From contig LR990730.1 of assembly GCA_905142475.1 (NCBI GenBank), positions 2,170,001 through 2,234,000 on the forward strand: a stretch of 64,000 nt of DNA. The letters are read 5' to 3'. Source of the DNA: Xanthomonas hydrangeae (GTDB taxonomy: Bacteria; Pseudomonadota; Gammaproteobacteria; Xanthomonadales; Xanthomonadaceae). The translations under genes and the position numbers were made by a program. Below, piece after piece: positions 1 through 9,210 of this stretch. The notes under the pieces are model-generated. The model was not told the DNA's origin and made no database searches. It saw only the letters and a list, made by a program, of their open reading frames with translations. How positions within the stretch are numbered: the stretch's first letter is position 1; each line of letters opens with the position of its first letter.

Positions 1-572
1 TTGCACTGTTCGCCTTTTCCTGTGCGCTGGCGATGCCGTTGATCGTGCTGGTGCTTGGCGAGCAGTGGCGCGATGCGGTTCCGTTGTTTCAGGTGTTGAC
101 CCTGGGCGGAATTTTCCAGACCGCGTCCTACGCCACCTATTGGGTCTTCCTGTCCAAGGGATTGATGCGCCAGCAGCTGATTTATTCGCTGGTCGGTCGC
201 ATCGTGCTGATTGGCTGCATCTTTGCCGGCTCGCGCTGGGGCGCGATGGGCGTGGCGATCGGATATTCGTTCGGGCTGCTATTGATCTGGCCGTTGTCGC
301 TGGTCTGGATTGGCAAGATTTCCGATGCGCCGGTGCGCTCGCTGTTCACCAACGCCTTGCGCCCGATGGTGGCATATGGCGTGGCTGGTGGCTGCGCCTA
401 CTACGCCTCAGTCGTGGCTGGTGGCCCGTTGTGGCAGCAACTTGCCGCTGGGGCGGGCGCGATGGCAGCCGTCTGCCTGCTGGCCCTGGCGATCTGGCCG
501 GCGTTCCGCCGCGATGTGCTGTCCATCGTCAACATCCGCAAATTATTGACCCAGGCCAAGGCACGCCGATGA
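1..572 (+). CDS. gumJ: GumJ, xanthan repeat-unit flippase (3' end only)
   Basis: About 190 C-terminal residues of a polytopic membrane protein; the reading frame is open from the window edge (codons start at base 3). The visible part has several hydrophobic segments (for example around [19 protein letters not shown] and [19 protein letters not shown]) and a short basic tail, as expected for a Wzx/MATE-type polysaccharide flippase. In the xanthan operon gumJ lies directly upstream of gumK, which is the case here, with a 64-base gap. Its role would be to move the lipid-linked pentasaccharide unit across the inner membrane. The N-terminal part lies outside the window, so the call rests on the tail and on gene order. 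Confidence 0.85.
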   Translation, partial: ALFAFSCALAMPLIVLVLGEQWRDAVPLFQVLTLGGIFQTASYATYWVFLSKGLMRQQLIYSLVGRIVLIGCIFAGSRWGAMGVAIGYSFGLLLIWPLSLVWIGKISDAPVRSLFTNALRPMVAYGVAGGCAYYASVVAGGPLWQQLAAGAGAMAAVCLLALAIWPAFRRDVLSIVNIRKLLTQAKARR

Positions 573-636
573 GATCGTCACTGTCTCCGCCTGCGTTCGT
601 GCATGCTTTCTCCCACTCATCCATAGGACACGGCCC

Positions 637-1836
637 ATGAGCGACACACCCGCCGCCGCTACCGGCATTGCCCGGCCTTGCTATCTGGTCTTGTCCGCAC
701 ACGATTACCGCACGCCGCGCCGCGCCAATATCCATTTCATTACCGATCAACTGGCGTTGCGCGGGACGACGCGATTCTTCTCGCTGCGTTACAGCAGGCT
801 CTCGCGCATGAAGGGCGACATGCGACTGCCGCTGGACGAAACGGCGAACACCGTCGTCTCGCACAAGGGGGTCGACTGCTATCTGTGGCGCACCACGGTG
901 CACCCGTTCAATACACGCCGCGCGTGGCTACGTGCGGTCGAGGATGCGATGTTTCGCTGGTACGCCGCGCATCCACCGCGTCAGTTGCTTGACTGGATGC
1001 GCGAGGCGGACGTGATCGTATTCGAGAGTGGCATTGCAGTTGCCTTCATCGAGCTCGCCAAGCGCATCAATCCTGCGGCCAAGCTGGTCTATCGTGCATC
1101 CGATGCGTTGAGCACGATCAATGTGGCTTCCTACATCGAGCGCGAGTTCGACCGTGTTGCGCCAACGCTCGATGTGATCGCACTGGTATCGCCAGCGATG
1201 GCCGAGGAAGTGGCAAGCCGCGACAACGTCTATCACGTCGGCCATGGCGTGGATCACAACCTGGACCAGCTGGGCGACCCATCGCCGTATGGCGAGGGCA
1301 TCCATGCGGTGGCAGTAGGCTCGATGTTGTTCGATCCGGAATTCTTCGTCGTCGCCAGCAAGGCCTTTCCGCACGTCACCTTCCATGTGATCGGCTCGGG
1401 CATGGGGCGTCATCCTGGTTACGGCGACAACGTGACGGTCTATGGCGAAATGAAACACGTCGAGACCATCGGCTACATCAAGCACGCCCGTTTCGGTATT
1501 GCGCCTTATGCATCCGAGCAGGTGCCGATCTATCTGGCCGACAGCTCGATGAAGCTGTTGCAGTACGATTTTTTTGGGCTGCCGGCAGTCTGCCCGAACG
1601 TCGTCGTCGGGCCCTATCAGTCGCGTTTCGGCTACACTCCGGGCGACGCTGATTCGATCATTGCGGCAATCGGGCTGGCATTGGAAGCGCCGCACGTGCG
1701 CTATCGCCAGTGCCTGAATTGGTCCGATACCACCGATCGCGTGCTCAATCCCGGTGCGTATCCAGAGACCCGGTTGTACCCGCACGACACCGGCGCAGCC
1801 GCGCGCACCTCTGCGGAGGCTGCGCTCTCGCATTGA
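637..1836 (+). CDS. gumK: GumK, membrane-associated beta-glucuronosyltransferase of xanthan synthesis
   Basis: 399 residues, close to the 400 of the characterised X. campestris enzyme (GT70). GumK transfers glucuronic acid from UDP-GlcUA to the lipid-linked Man-Glc-Glc acceptor on the cytoplasmic face of the inner membrane. The VYRASDALS stretch places an aspartate at residue 156, matching the catalytic base known at Asp157 in the X. campestris structure. A C-terminal nucleotide-binding half is seen in [15 protein letters not shown] and [19 protein letters not shown]. There is no signal peptide or transmembrane helix, which fits a monotopic GT-B enzyme. The start is preceded by a short purine-rich stretch (AGGA). 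It is followed by gumL after 40 bases. Confidence 0.95.
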   Translation: MSDTPAAATGIARPCYLVLSAHDYRTPRRANIHFITDQLALRGTTRFFSLRYSRLSRMKGDMRLPLDETANTVVSHKGVDCYLWRTTVHPFNTRRAWLRAVEDAMFRWYAAHPPRQLLDWMREADVIVFESGIAVAFIELAKRINPAAKLVYRASDALSTINVASYIEREFDRVAPTLDVIALVSPAMAEEVASRDNVYHVGHGVDHNLDQLGDPSPYGEGIHAVAVGSMLFDPEFFVVASKAFPHVTFHVIGSGMGRHPGYGDNVTVYGEMKHVETIGYIKHARFGIAPYASEQVPIYLADSSMKLLQYDFFGLPAVCPNVVVGPYQSRFGYTPGDADSIIAAIGLALEAPHVRYRQCLNWSDTTDRVLNPGAYPETRLYPHDTGAAARTSAEAALSH

Positions 1837-1860
1837 TGCGGCGCGCTCATTCGTTTTTTA

Positions 1861-1866
1861 AAGGAG
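1861..1866 (+). promoter_or_regulatory. Strong Shine-Dalgarno of gumL
   Basis: AAGGAG lies 10 bases before the gumL ATG at 1877, within an A/T-richer tract (ttttttaaaggagat). It is the clearest ribosome binding site in the gum part of the window and fixes the gumL start. Most neighbouring genes rely on weak sites or on translational coupling. Confidence 0.7.
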
Positions 1867-1876
1867 ATCCCTCACG

Positions 1877-2671
1877 ATGGCCAACGCTTTACTGCAGAAG
1901 TGGATAGAACATGCCGAACGTCGTGCATTGTTCTGGTGGCAGCCGAAAAACGCTGGCGTCAATATGGGGGATCACCTGTCCAAGGTGATCGTCTCCTGCG
2001 TGCTGTCCCTGCAGGACAAAACGCTGATTGAAAAGCGCGATCTCAGCAAGAAATTGATCGCGATCGGCTCGGTGCTGCACTTCGCCAAAGATGGCGACAC
2101 CGTCTGGGGCAGTGGCATCAACGGCAAGATTCCGGCCGAACGCAACACCTTCAGTACGCTCGACGTGCGTGCGGTGCGTGGGCCGAAGACGCGCAAATTC
2201 TTGATGGAGCGCGGCATCGCGGTGCCCGAGGTCTATGGCGACCCCGGTCTGCTGACGCCGATGTTCTTTCCCGCCGATGCGCTTGGCGCGGTAAACAAGC
2301 GTCCGTTCGCCATCGTTCCGCACTTCAACGAGCCGGTCGAAAAATACAGCGCGTATGCCGACCATCTGGTGTTTCCCAACGTCAAGCCTGCGACCTTCAT
2401 GAGCGCCTTGCTGGGTGCCGAGCTGGTGATCAGCAGCTCGCTGCACGGGCTGATTCTGGCCGAGGCGTACGGGATCCCGGCGGTATATCTGGACTGGGGC
2501 AACGGCGAAGACCGCTTCAAGTACGACGACTACTACAACGGTACCGGACGCACGCAGTGGCATTCGGGCAATAGCGTGGAAGAGTGCCTGGATCTGGGCG
2601 GCAATGGCGAGTTCGACCTGGCGAGTTTGCAGGCCGGATTGCTGGCCGCATTCCCTTACGACCTTTGGTGA
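1877..2671 (+). CDS. gumL: GumL, ketal pyruvate transferase of xanthan
   Basis: 264 residues, the expected length for GumL. The polysaccharide pyruvyl transferase family (PF04230) is recognisable from the N-terminal WWQPKNAGVNMGDHLSKVIV stretch and from SSSLHGLILAEAYGIP near residue 195, which carries the family Ser-x-x-His-Gly signature. The enzyme moves pyruvate from phosphoenolpyruvate onto the outer mannose of the xanthan side chain, which affects gel viscosity. It is a soluble cytoplasmic protein. The next gene, gumM, starts 4 bases after the stop, so the two are probably co-translated. Confidence 0.93.
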   Translation: MANALLQKWIEHAERRALFWWQPKNAGVNMGDHLSKVIVSCVLSLQDKTLIEKRDLSKKLIAIGSVLHFAKDGDTVWGSGINGKIPAERNTFSTLDVRAVRGPKTRKFLMERGIAVPEVYGDPGLLTPMFFPADALGAVNKRPFAIVPHFNEPVEKYSAYADHLVFPNVKPATFMSALLGAELVISSSLHGLILAEAYGIPAVYLDWGNGEDRFKYDDYYNGTGRTQWHSGNSVEECLDLGGNGEFDLASLQAGLLAAFPYDLW

Positions 2672-2675
2672 TTCG

Positions 2676-3470
2676 ATGATGCAGGGCCAGCGCGTGGAAA
2701 CCGAAACGACGACTTCCGCCAATGCCGCGCCACCCCAAGGCGTGGTGATTCCGCTTGGCGGGTTTCCGGTGTTGTCCACGACGCAGGAAGCCTTTGCGCT
2801 GGAGTTGTTCCATGCGCTGGCGGCGCAGCAGCGGCGCCGGGTGTTCTTTGCCAACACCAATTTCATCGTGCAATGCCAGGCGTTGCGCATGCGGATGCGC
2901 GAGCCCAGCGTGCGCATCGTCAATGACGGGATCGGGATGGATCTGGCCGCGCGGCTGATCCACGGCCGCCGCTTTGCCGGCAATCTCAATGGCACCGATC
3001 TGATTCCGTATCTGTGTCGCCACGCTGCGCATCCGCTCAAGTTCTTCCTGCTCGGCGGGCGCCCGGGCGTGGGCAAGACCGCGGCCGCCACGCTGACCGG
3101 CACGCTGGGGCAGCAGGTGGTGGGCATGTGCGATGGCTACGGCGAGTTTGCAGCGGCGGGCGAGGGCCTGGCCGAGCGCATCAACCGCTCCGGCGCCGAT
3201 GTGCTGCTGGTGGCCTTCGGCAACCCCTTGCAGGAGCGCTGGATCCTCGATCACAGCCAGGCGCTGACGGTGCCGCTGGTGTTTGGTGTTGGCGCGCTGC
3301 TGGATTTTCTGTCCGGCACCGCCAAGCGTGCGCCCGAGTGGGTGCAGCGTCTGCATATGGAATGGATGTATCGGCTGCTCCACGAGCCGCGCCGTCTGCT
3401 CAAGCGCTACAGCTGGGATCTGCTGGTGTTCTTCCGCACCTGTCTGCGTGCTGGCAAGCATTTACCCTGA
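2676..3470 (+). CDS. gumM: GumM, beta-1,4-glucosyltransferase (WecG/TagA/CpsF family)
   Basis: 264 residues from the ATG at 2676; a second ATG follows at 2679. The family hallmark RIVNDGIGMDLAARL lies in the N-terminal half, followed by FFLLGGRPGVGKTAA and VLLVAFGNPLQERWI, typical of WecG/TagA/CpsF (GT26) enzymes. In xanthan synthesis GumM adds the second backbone glucose in beta-1,4 linkage to glucose-pyrophosphoryl-undecaprenol. The longer open frame from 2604 overlaps the end of gumL and is not needed. A C-terminal basic tail (RRLLKRYSWDLLVFFRT) could bind the membrane. This is the last gene of the classical gumB-M operon. Confidence 0.93.
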   Translation: MMQGQRVETETTTSANAAPPQGVVIPLGGFPVLSTTQEAFALELFHALAAQQRRRVFFANTNFIVQCQALRMRMREPSVRIVNDGIGMDLAARLIHGRRFAGNLNGTDLIPYLCRHAAHPLKFFLLGGRPGVGKTAAATLTGTLGQQVVGMCDGYGEFAAAGEGLAERINRSGADVLLVAFGNPLQERWILDHSQALTVPLVFGVGALLDFLSGTAKRAPEWVQRLHMEWMYRLLHEPRRLLKRYSWDLLVFFRTCLRAGKHLP

Positions 3471-3504
3471 TGCACGGCGGCGCGCGCTGTCTTAGCATGC
3501 AGGG

Positions 3505-3966
3505 ATGCATCCAACCGCCGCTGACCTGATTCGCTCGCTCGACCTCGCCCCGCATCCGGAAGGTGGGCACTTCCGTCGTGTCTACGCGTCTGCTCGTCAG
3601 ATCACCGATGGCGGGCACACGCGTCCCGCGCTGAGCGCGATCCGCTTTCTGCTCAGTGCCGGCGAATGCAGCGCCTGGCATCGCGTGGACGCCGAGGAAA
3701 GCTGGCATTGGCAGCAAGGCGATGCGCTGGAGCTGCTGATCTACGATGAGGCCAGCGGGCAGTTGCAACGCCTGACCCTGGATGCGGCCGAGCGCGGTGA
3801 GCCGATGCACGTGGTGCCGGCCGGCTGCTGGCAGGCAGCACGCTCGCTTGGCGATTTCACCCTGGTGGGTTGCACGGTCTCGCCGGGGTTCGTGTGGGAA
3901 GGGTTCGCGCTGCTCGACGATGCCTCGCCGCTGGCCGCGCAGTTGGCAGCCCTGATCCCGCGCTGA
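3505..3966 (+). CDS. Cupin-fold protein (DUF985 family)
   Basis: 153 residues. The opening pattern LIRSLDLAPHPEGGHFRRVYAS is the signature start of the DUF985/RmlC-like cupin family. Later motifs are WHRVDAEESWHWQQGDALEL, with the histidines and glutamate of a metal-binding cupin, and LVGCTVSPGFVWEGF. Members are small cytoplasmic proteins of unknown substrate. It lies between gumM and gumN with gaps of 34 and about 90 bases and is not known to take part in xanthan synthesis. The family call is firm; the function is not known. Confidence 0.85.
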   Translation: MHPTAADLIRSLDLAPHPEGGHFRRVYASARQITDGGHTRPALSAIRFLLSAGECSAWHRVDAEESWHWQQGDALELLIYDEASGQLQRLTLDAAERGEPMHVVPAGCWQAARSLGDFTLVGCTVSPGFVWEGFALLDDASPLAAQLAALIPR

Positions 3967-4059
3967 GCCACGGTTGCGCCTGCCATGCCGAACGCTTCCC
4001 TAACGCGGCGGCTTTGGGCTTGGCGTAATGTCCGCGTCTCACACAGGGGGCGACAGGTG

Positions 4060-5079
4060 ATGCGAGGCAAGGGGGCGGTGTGGGGAGTCGGATTGATGCT
4101 GGTGTCGCTGCTGGCGGCGGCCAGCGATAGCACCACGCCGAAAGTGGCTGCGCCATCGCCACCGGCGGTGGTCGATCTGGAAGCGATGGTGGTGCGCGGC
4201 GTGCAACCCGGCCCTGGCTTGTGGAAGGTCAGCAAGGGCGATCATGTGTTGTGGATCCTGGGCACCTTGTCGCCATTGCCGAAGCGGTTGCAGTGGCAGT
4301 CGACCGAGGTGGAAACGATCATCGGGCAGTCCCAGCAGGTCCTGATGGCGCCGACCGTGCAGATCGATGCGGACATGGGATTTTTCGGCAAGCTGACCTT
4401 GCTGCCGTCCGCGATGAAGGCGATGAAGAACGAAGACGGCCGCGAACTACGCGAGGTATTGCCGCCCGATCTGTATGCCCGTTGGAGCCTGGCCAAGGCA
4501 CGCTATATCGGTGGCGATCGGGGTGTTGAGCGCAAGCGCCCGATGCTTGCCGCCGGTGAGTTGTATCAGGCGGCGATCAAGCGCTCAGGCCTTGCCCGTT
4601 CGCCGGTGATCTGGTCGGTGGTGGAGCGTGCCGCCAAGCGCGCAGGTATCAAACCGACACCTACGGCGCTGGACTATAAGATCAAGGACCCGCGCCAGGC
4701 CATCAAGGAATTCCGTGCCGGCGGCATGGACGATACCGCGTGCTTTCGCAGCATTCTGGTAACAGTGGAGCGCGACCTGCCCACGATGGTCGAGCGCGCC
4801 AACGCATGGTCGGTGGGCGATATCGAAGCGCTGCGCCAACTGCCGCGCGAAGATCCGCAGGCCGCCTGCATGAGCGCGATGGCCAGCTCCGGTGCGGCCA
4901 GGGCGCGTGGTATCGACGATCTCGAACGCCGCATGCGCGAGCACTGGCTGAGCATTGCGACCACCGCGCTGCAGCGCAATCGCAGCACCTTCGCGGTGCT
5001 GCCGATCAGCCGGCTGACGGCGCCTGATGGATATCTCGCACGGCTGCAGGCGATGGGGTATGCGGTGGAGGCGCCGTAA
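4060..5079 (+). CDS. gumN: GumN, exported TraB/GumN-family protein
   Basis: 339 residues from the ATG at 4060; an in-frame start at 3985 would add 25 residues before the signal peptide and is less likely. The N-terminus MRGKGAVWGVGLMLVSLLAAA is a typical signal peptide, so the protein is probably periplasmic. LWKVSKGDHVLWILGTLSPLPK around residue 55 is the opening of the TraB/GumN fold (PF01963), which usually reads G-T-x-H; here the histidine position is SPLP, so the putative catalytic histidine is absent. TraB-like proteins are suspected metalloproteases. GumN lies outside the minimal xanthan operon and its role is not established. Confidence 0.88.
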   Translation: MRGKGAVWGVGLMLVSLLAAASDSTTPKVAAPSPPAVVDLEAMVVRGVQPGPGLWKVSKGDHVLWILGTLSPLPKRLQWQSTEVETIIGQSQQVLMAPTVQIDADMGFFGKLTLLPSAMKAMKNEDGRELREVLPPDLYARWSLAKARYIGGDRGVERKRPMLAAGELYQAAIKRSGLARSPVIWSVVERAAKRAGIKPTPTALDYKIKDPRQAIKEFRAGGMDDTACFRSILVTVERDLPTMVERANAWSVGDIEALRQLPREDPQAACMSAMASSGAARARGIDDLERRMREHWLSIATTALQRNRSTFAVLPISRLTAPDGYLARLQAMGYAVEAP

Positions 5080-5193
5080 GCGCAGCAGGTTCGATGTCCG
5101 CTCCTAAGGCTTGATCGGCCGTGCCATGGCCTTCTTCGTCTGCAGGCGATGCGCAGCGTGCGATCGATCGAGTCGGCCAACGCCAGCCACGTT

Positions 5194-6225
5194 ATGCTGC
5201 GCGCCTTGTCCAATGAGACCTCCGCGTTGAACGCATTGCCGCTGCGCATTCTGGGCACCGGGCGCCATGTCCCCGCGACGGAGGTGACCTCGCAACAATT
5301 GGACGCGCGCTGGCAGTTGCCGGCGGGCACCACGTTCGCGCGCTCGGGTGTGGCCAGCCGCCATTACGTGGGTGAGGGCGAGACCGCATCGTCGATGGGC
5401 GCCGCCGCCGCGATCCAGGCGCTGGCCGGCGCCGGCATCGAGGCCGGCGACATCGATTGCCTGATCTCGGCCTGCAGCGTCATGGAGCAGCCGATTCCCT
5501 GCCAGGCGGTATTGATCCAGCGCGCGCTTGGCCTGGGCGATTCGGGCATTCCCGCGTTCGACGTCAATGCGACCTGTCTGAGTTTTCTGGTGGCATTGGA
5601 CATGGCCGCCAATGCGCTGGCGCTCGGGCGCTACCAGCGCGTGTTGATCGTCTCCAGTGAAGTCGCATCAGGCGGCCTGGATGTATCGGCGCCGGCGACC
5701 GCCGGGCTGTTCGGCGATGGTGCCGCTGCAGTGATCGTGGGGCGCAGCGCGCCAGATGAAGGCTCGGCACTGCTGTCCAGTCGCCTGTCCAGTTATGGCA
5801 GTGGCGCCGATCTGTGCCGCATTCGCGGCGGCGGCACGCGCTATCCGCGTGGCGAAGACAGTGCGCCCGATGCTGCGCGCACCTTCAGCATGGATGGGCG
5901 CGGCGCCTACCGCTTCGCTGCGCGTTACCTGCCTGCCTTCTGGGAGCAACTACTGCGCGAGGCGGGCACCACCACAGACGCCTTGCGCTGCTTCGTGCCG
6001 CACCAGGCCTCCGGCGGCGGTCTGGATCATGTGGTGCAGGCCTTGGGGCTGCGCGCCGACCAGGTGATTCGCATCCTGCATGCCACCGGCAATCAGGTCG
6101 CCGCATCGTTGCCGCACGCCCTGCATCACGCGCGGATCGAGCAGCGTCTGCAGCGCGGCGATCTGTTCGCACTGCTCGGTACCGGCGCCGGGCTGGCGAT
6201 CGGCGGCATGGTGCTGCGGTACTAG
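5194..6225 (+). CDS. gumO: GumO, 3-oxoacyl-ACP synthase III-like condensing enzyme
   Basis: 343 residues from 5194 (an ATG at 5149 would add 15). The KASIII/OleA-type Cys-His-Asn triad is visible: Cys in DVNATCLSFLVALD, His in CFVPHQASGGG, Asn in ATGNQVAASLPHAL. GDGAAAVIVG and GTGAGLAIGGMVLRY are further family landmarks. Such enzymes carry out a Claisen condensation between an acyl-CoA/ACP and a second acyl unit. The first gene of a run of overlapping genes up to 11045, it probably supplies a beta-keto lipid. It is named gumO by position after gumN; no direct role in xanthan is implied. The exact start is uncertain. Confidence 0.85.
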   Translation: MLRALSNETSALNALPLRILGTGRHVPATEVTSQQLDARWQLPAGTTFARSGVASRHYVGEGETASSMGAAAAIQALAGAGIEAGDIDCLISACSVMEQPIPCQAVLIQRALGLGDSGIPAFDVNATCLSFLVALDMAANALALGRYQRVLIVSSEVASGGLDVSAPATAGLFGDGAAAVIVGRSAPDEGSALLSSRLSSYGSGADLCRIRGGGTRYPRGEDSAPDAARTFSMDGRGAYRFAARYLPAFWEQLLREAGTTTDALRCFVPHQASGGGLDHVVQALGLRADQVIRILHATGNQVAASLPHALHHARIEQRLQRGDLFALLGTGAGLAIGGMVLRY

Positions 6226-6260
6226 GGCGTGTGCTCACTTTCCGAACAGGACTCGCACTG

Positions 6261-7109
6261 ATGCCGCCGCGCGTGTCGCTGGAGTTGCTACGCATCGGCC
6301 ATTGCCGCCATTGCGAGCGCATGGTGCGTGCGGACGGGCACTGGCATGCGGTGGAGTTCCCGGCATTGAGCGTGCTGATTCGGCATCCGCAGCGTGGGGC
6401 GCTGCTGTACGACACCGGCTATGCCGCGCATTTCTTTCGCGCCACCGATCCCTGGCCCGAGCGCCTGTACCGCTGGGTCACGCCGGTGAGCTTGCCAGCG
6501 CACGAAACGCTGGGCGCACAGGTGGCGCGTCGCGGCGTGCAGCTGGAGGAGATTGCCTGGTGCCTGATTTCGCACTTCCATGCCGACCATGTCGGCGGTC
6601 TGCGCGATCTGCCGAAGGCGCGCTTCATCTGCCTGCGTGCGGATTATCACCAGCTGCGCAGATGTTCGCGCATTGGCGGCCTGCGCCGCGCCTTGTTGCC
6701 GCAGCTGCTACCGGCCGATTTCGATCGACGGCTGCAGTTCGCCGAACAAGCGCCAGTGCGCGCGCTGACCGGTGCCTGGCAAGGGTTGGGTGAGGCCTAC
6801 GATCTGTTCGAAGACGGTAGCGTGCTGGCGGTGCCGTTGCCCGGACACGTGCCTGGGCAGATGGGCCTGTGGTTACGCGATCAGCACGACCGCGAGGTGT
6901 TGCTGTGTGCCGACGCGGTGTGGTCGTCGGCGACGTGGGCAACGCTGCAGTGGCCAGCATGGCCCACGCGTCTACTGATGCACGATTGGGCAGCGTTTCA
7001 ACGCACCGTGCATCAGTTGCACGGGCTGTCGCAAGCGCATCCTGAGCTGGCGATCCTGCCTTCGCACTGCCAGCCCAGCCTTGACCGTTATCAACCGGAG
7101 TGGCGATGA
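6261..7109 (+). CDS. gumP: GumP, metallo-beta-lactamase-fold hydrolase
   Basis: 282 residues from the ATG at 6261. The metal-binding motif HFHADHVGG (HxHxDH) is intact, with later ligands in VPLPGHVPGQMGLW, LLCADAVW and the terminal ILPSHCQPSL. The fold is that of lactonases and thioesterase-like hydrolases (glyoxalase II superfamily). No signal peptide is seen, so it acts in the cytoplasm. It follows gumO after 35 bases and its stop overlaps the start of the next gene (ATGA at 7106). A role in hydrolysing an acyl thioester or lactone made by the neighbouring condensing enzyme is plausible but inferred. Confidence 0.87.
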   Translation: MPPRVSLELLRIGHCRHCERMVRADGHWHAVEFPALSVLIRHPQRGALLYDTGYAAHFFRATDPWPERLYRWVTPVSLPAHETLGAQVARRGVQLEEIAWCLISHFHADHVGGLRDLPKARFICLRADYHQLRRCSRIGGLRRALLPQLLPADFDRRLQFAEQAPVRALTGAWQGLGEAYDLFEDGSVLAVPLPGHVPGQMGLWLRDQHDREVLLCADAVWSSATWATLQWPAWPTRLLMHDWAAFQRTVHQLHGLSQAHPELAILPSHCQPSLDRYQPEWR

Positions 7110-8065
7110 GCCTGCGCATTCTCGTGACCGGCGCGTCCGGTTTTGTCGGTGGTTCGTTCCTGCGGCGTTTCCAGGGGCAGACGGGTGTGGAAATCCATGG
7201 CATCGGTCGCCGCGCCAGCGATCTACCCAACTACCACCGCATCGATCTGAGCCGGCCGTTCTCGCTGCAGTGGCAGCCGGATGTGGTGATTCATGCAGCG
7301 GCACTGGCATCGCCGTGGGGCACGCGCGCACAGTTCCAGCTGCATAACGTAGAGGCCACCGCCAATGTCATCGATTTCTGCAAGCGCAATGGCTGCCCGC
7401 GTCTGCTGTATGTGTCGTCGAGTTCGGTGTTCTATCGCGAGGCGCATCAATACGACCTCACCGAGGACAGCCCGATCGGGCCGGCGTTCGTCAATACCTA
7501 CGCGCAGACCAAATATCTGGGCGAAACCTTGCTCGATCACTATCCAGGCGAGAAATCCGTGCTGCGCCCACGCGCAGTGTTCGGGCCGGGAGATACGGTG
7601 CTGTTCCCGCGCGTGATCGCCGCTGCGCGCAAGGGCGCGTTGCCACGTTTTGTCGGCCAGACCCAGCCGGTGATCGGCGATCTGATCTATATCGATACGC
7701 TATGCGATTACCTCTATCGCGCGGCCACCGCGCCGCACTTGCAACCGGCCTACAACCTCACCAACGCCCAGCCGGTGGATCTGCAGCAGCTGCTAATGGA
7801 CTTGCTGACGCGCCTGCAGCTGCCGTTGCCTCAGCGCGAGGTACGTATCGCAACCGCGCTGCGCATGGCCAGCGTGGTGGAGGCGGCCTACCGCCTGCTG
7901 CGACTGCGCGGCGAACCGCCGATCACCCGCTTCGGCGTTGGCGCGTTCGCCTACTCCAAGACCTTCGATCCGCGACGTACGCTTGCCGATCTCGGGCAAC
8001 CCAGCGTTGGTCTGGAAGAAGGTATCGAGGCGTTCGTGCGTTGGCAGGCGGCGCAATGGGCGTAG
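7106..8065 (+). CDS. NAD(P)-dependent epimerase / 3-beta-HSD-like reductase
   Basis: 319 residues from the ATG at 7106, which overlaps the gumP stop. It is an extended short-chain dehydrogenase: Rossmann motif GASGFVGG at the N-terminus, VIHAAALASPWG, the SSSSVFY serine region, and the catalytic pair in YAQTKYLGE (YxxxK). The middle and C-terminal parts (GDLIYIDTLCDYL, YNLTNAQPVDLQQLL) match epimerase/3-beta-hydroxysteroid dehydrogenase-type proteins, including OleD-like 2-alkyl-3-ketoacid reductases. With a condensing enzyme two genes upstream it may reduce a beta-keto lipid. A sugar-nucleotide substrate cannot be excluded. Confidence 0.82.
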   Translation: MSLRILVTGASGFVGGSFLRRFQGQTGVEIHGIGRRASDLPNYHRIDLSRPFSLQWQPDVVIHAAALASPWGTRAQFQLHNVEATANVIDFCKRNGCPRLLYVSSSSVFYREAHQYDLTEDSPIGPAFVNTYAQTKYLGETLLDHYPGEKSVLRPRAVFGPGDTVLFPRVIAAARKGALPRFVGQTQPVIGDLIYIDTLCDYLYRAATAPHLQPAYNLTNAQPVDLQQLLMDLLTRLQLPLPQREVRIATALRMASVVEAAYRLLRLRGEPPITRFGVGAFAYSKTFDPRRTLADLGQPSVGLEEGIEAFVRWQAAQWA

Positions 8066-9210
8066 CCGCACTGGCGTTGGCAGTAGCCTATCTGGCGGTA
8101 CTGATGGTCAAGACGGCTGCGGTGCTGTGGGTCGTGCGCGGTGCGTGCGCGCGGCCATCGAGCGATGCCGCTGCAACCCAGGCGGAGGTGGCGATATTGC
8201 AGCCCATCCTGGGCGGCGACGCGCATTTGCAGCAGGTGCTTGCCGCAAACCTGCAGGCATTGCCGGAGGCGCATTTCATCTGGCTGCTGGATGCGGAGGA
8301 TTGCGCAGGAAAGACGGTGGCCGATGCATTGGTGACGTTGTATCCGCAGCGATGCATCGAGCGTGTGCTGGTGCCTCCCGCGCCACCTGGCATCAATCCG
8401 AAGGCATGGAAACTCGACTATGCGCTGCCGCATGTGCGTGCACCGATCAGCCTGATCCTCGACGACGATGCGCAGCTGAGCAACAGCGCGCTCGCACAGT
8501 TGTTGCAGGATCTGACCCACGCCGATGTGGTCACTGCGCTGCCGTATTACCAACACAGCACTACGATGGCTGGACGCCTGCTGTCGCAGTTCGTCAACAA
8601 CAATGCGGCGCTTACGTATCTGGGCTGGCTGCCATTTGCCGCGCCGTTGACCATCAACGGCATGTGCTATGCGGCACGCACCGAACAACTGCGCGCCTGG
8701 GGCGGGTTTGCCGCGTTGCTGGAGCAGCTGACCGACGATCTGGCGTTTGCAACACTGGTGCGTGAGTGCGGTGGGCGACTGTGCCAATCCACCGCGCCGG
8801 TGGCCATGCGCACTGCGATGCCTGATCTTGCGAGTTACATGCGTCAGATGCATCGGTGGATGTTGTTCGCACTGATCCTGCTGCGCCGTCAGATAGTGAG
8901 CGTACGCAGCGCAATCATTGTGTCGCAAGGGCTGCCGCCGCTATTACTGCTGGCCTTGCTGCTGTCTGTTTGCATGCAGCCAACATGGCTGGCTATCGCA
9001 TGTGCGCTGACTACATTGCTGCTGCGTGCCTTGCTGCTGTGTCTGGTGCAATGGCGCGTCAGCGCAGCGATTCGTCACCGGCCATTGCTGTCGATTTGCG
9101 CCGAAGTTCTACAGCCGCTGCATCTGCTGCACGCAGCTGTGGTGCGCACGATCCGCTGGCGCACGCGTCGTTACCGCGTATTGCCTGATGGGTGTTTCCG
9201 TGCCGATTGA
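8056..9210 (+). CDS. Ceramide-glucosyltransferase-like (GT21/HpnI-type) membrane glycosyltransferase
   Basis: 384 residues starting 10 bases inside the preceding gene. An N-terminal hydrophobic helix (ALALAVAYLAVLMVKTAAVLWVV) is followed by a GT-A domain with the family motifs: WLLDAEDC, the DDD of LILDDDAQLSNSAL, TDDLAFATLVRE and QMHRW, which fits the (Q/R)xxRW signature of processive and ceramide-type glycosyltransferases. Two to three C-terminal helices follow (LPPLLLLALLLSVCMQ and LAIACALTTLLLRALLLCLV). Relatives glycosylate ceramide or hopanoid lipids on the cytoplasmic leaflet. This points to a hydrophobic acceptor rather than xanthan. Confidence 0.82.
   Translation: MGVAALALAVAYLAVLMVKTAAVLWVVRGACARPSSDAAATQAEVAILQPILGGDAHLQQVLAANLQALPEAHFIWLLDAEDCAGKTVADALVTLYPQRCIERVLVPPAPPGINPKAWKLDYALPHVRAPISLILDDDAQLSNSALAQLLQDLTHADVVTALPYYQHSTTMAGRLLSQFVNNNAALTYLGWLPFAAPLTINGMCYAARTEQLRAWGGFAALLEQLTDDLAFATLVRECGGRLCQSTAPVAMRTAMPDLASYMRQMHRWMLFALILLRRQIVSVRSAIIVSQGLPPLLLLALLLSVCMQPTWLAIACALTTLLLRALLLCLVQWRVSAAIRHRPLLSICAEVLQPLHLLHAAVVRTIRWRTRRYRVLPDGCFRAD

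Noticed and set aside
1889..3461. Minus-strand frames opposite gumL and gumM
   Set aside because: Gum proteins on the plus strand have exact lengths and motifs; the antisense frames have none.
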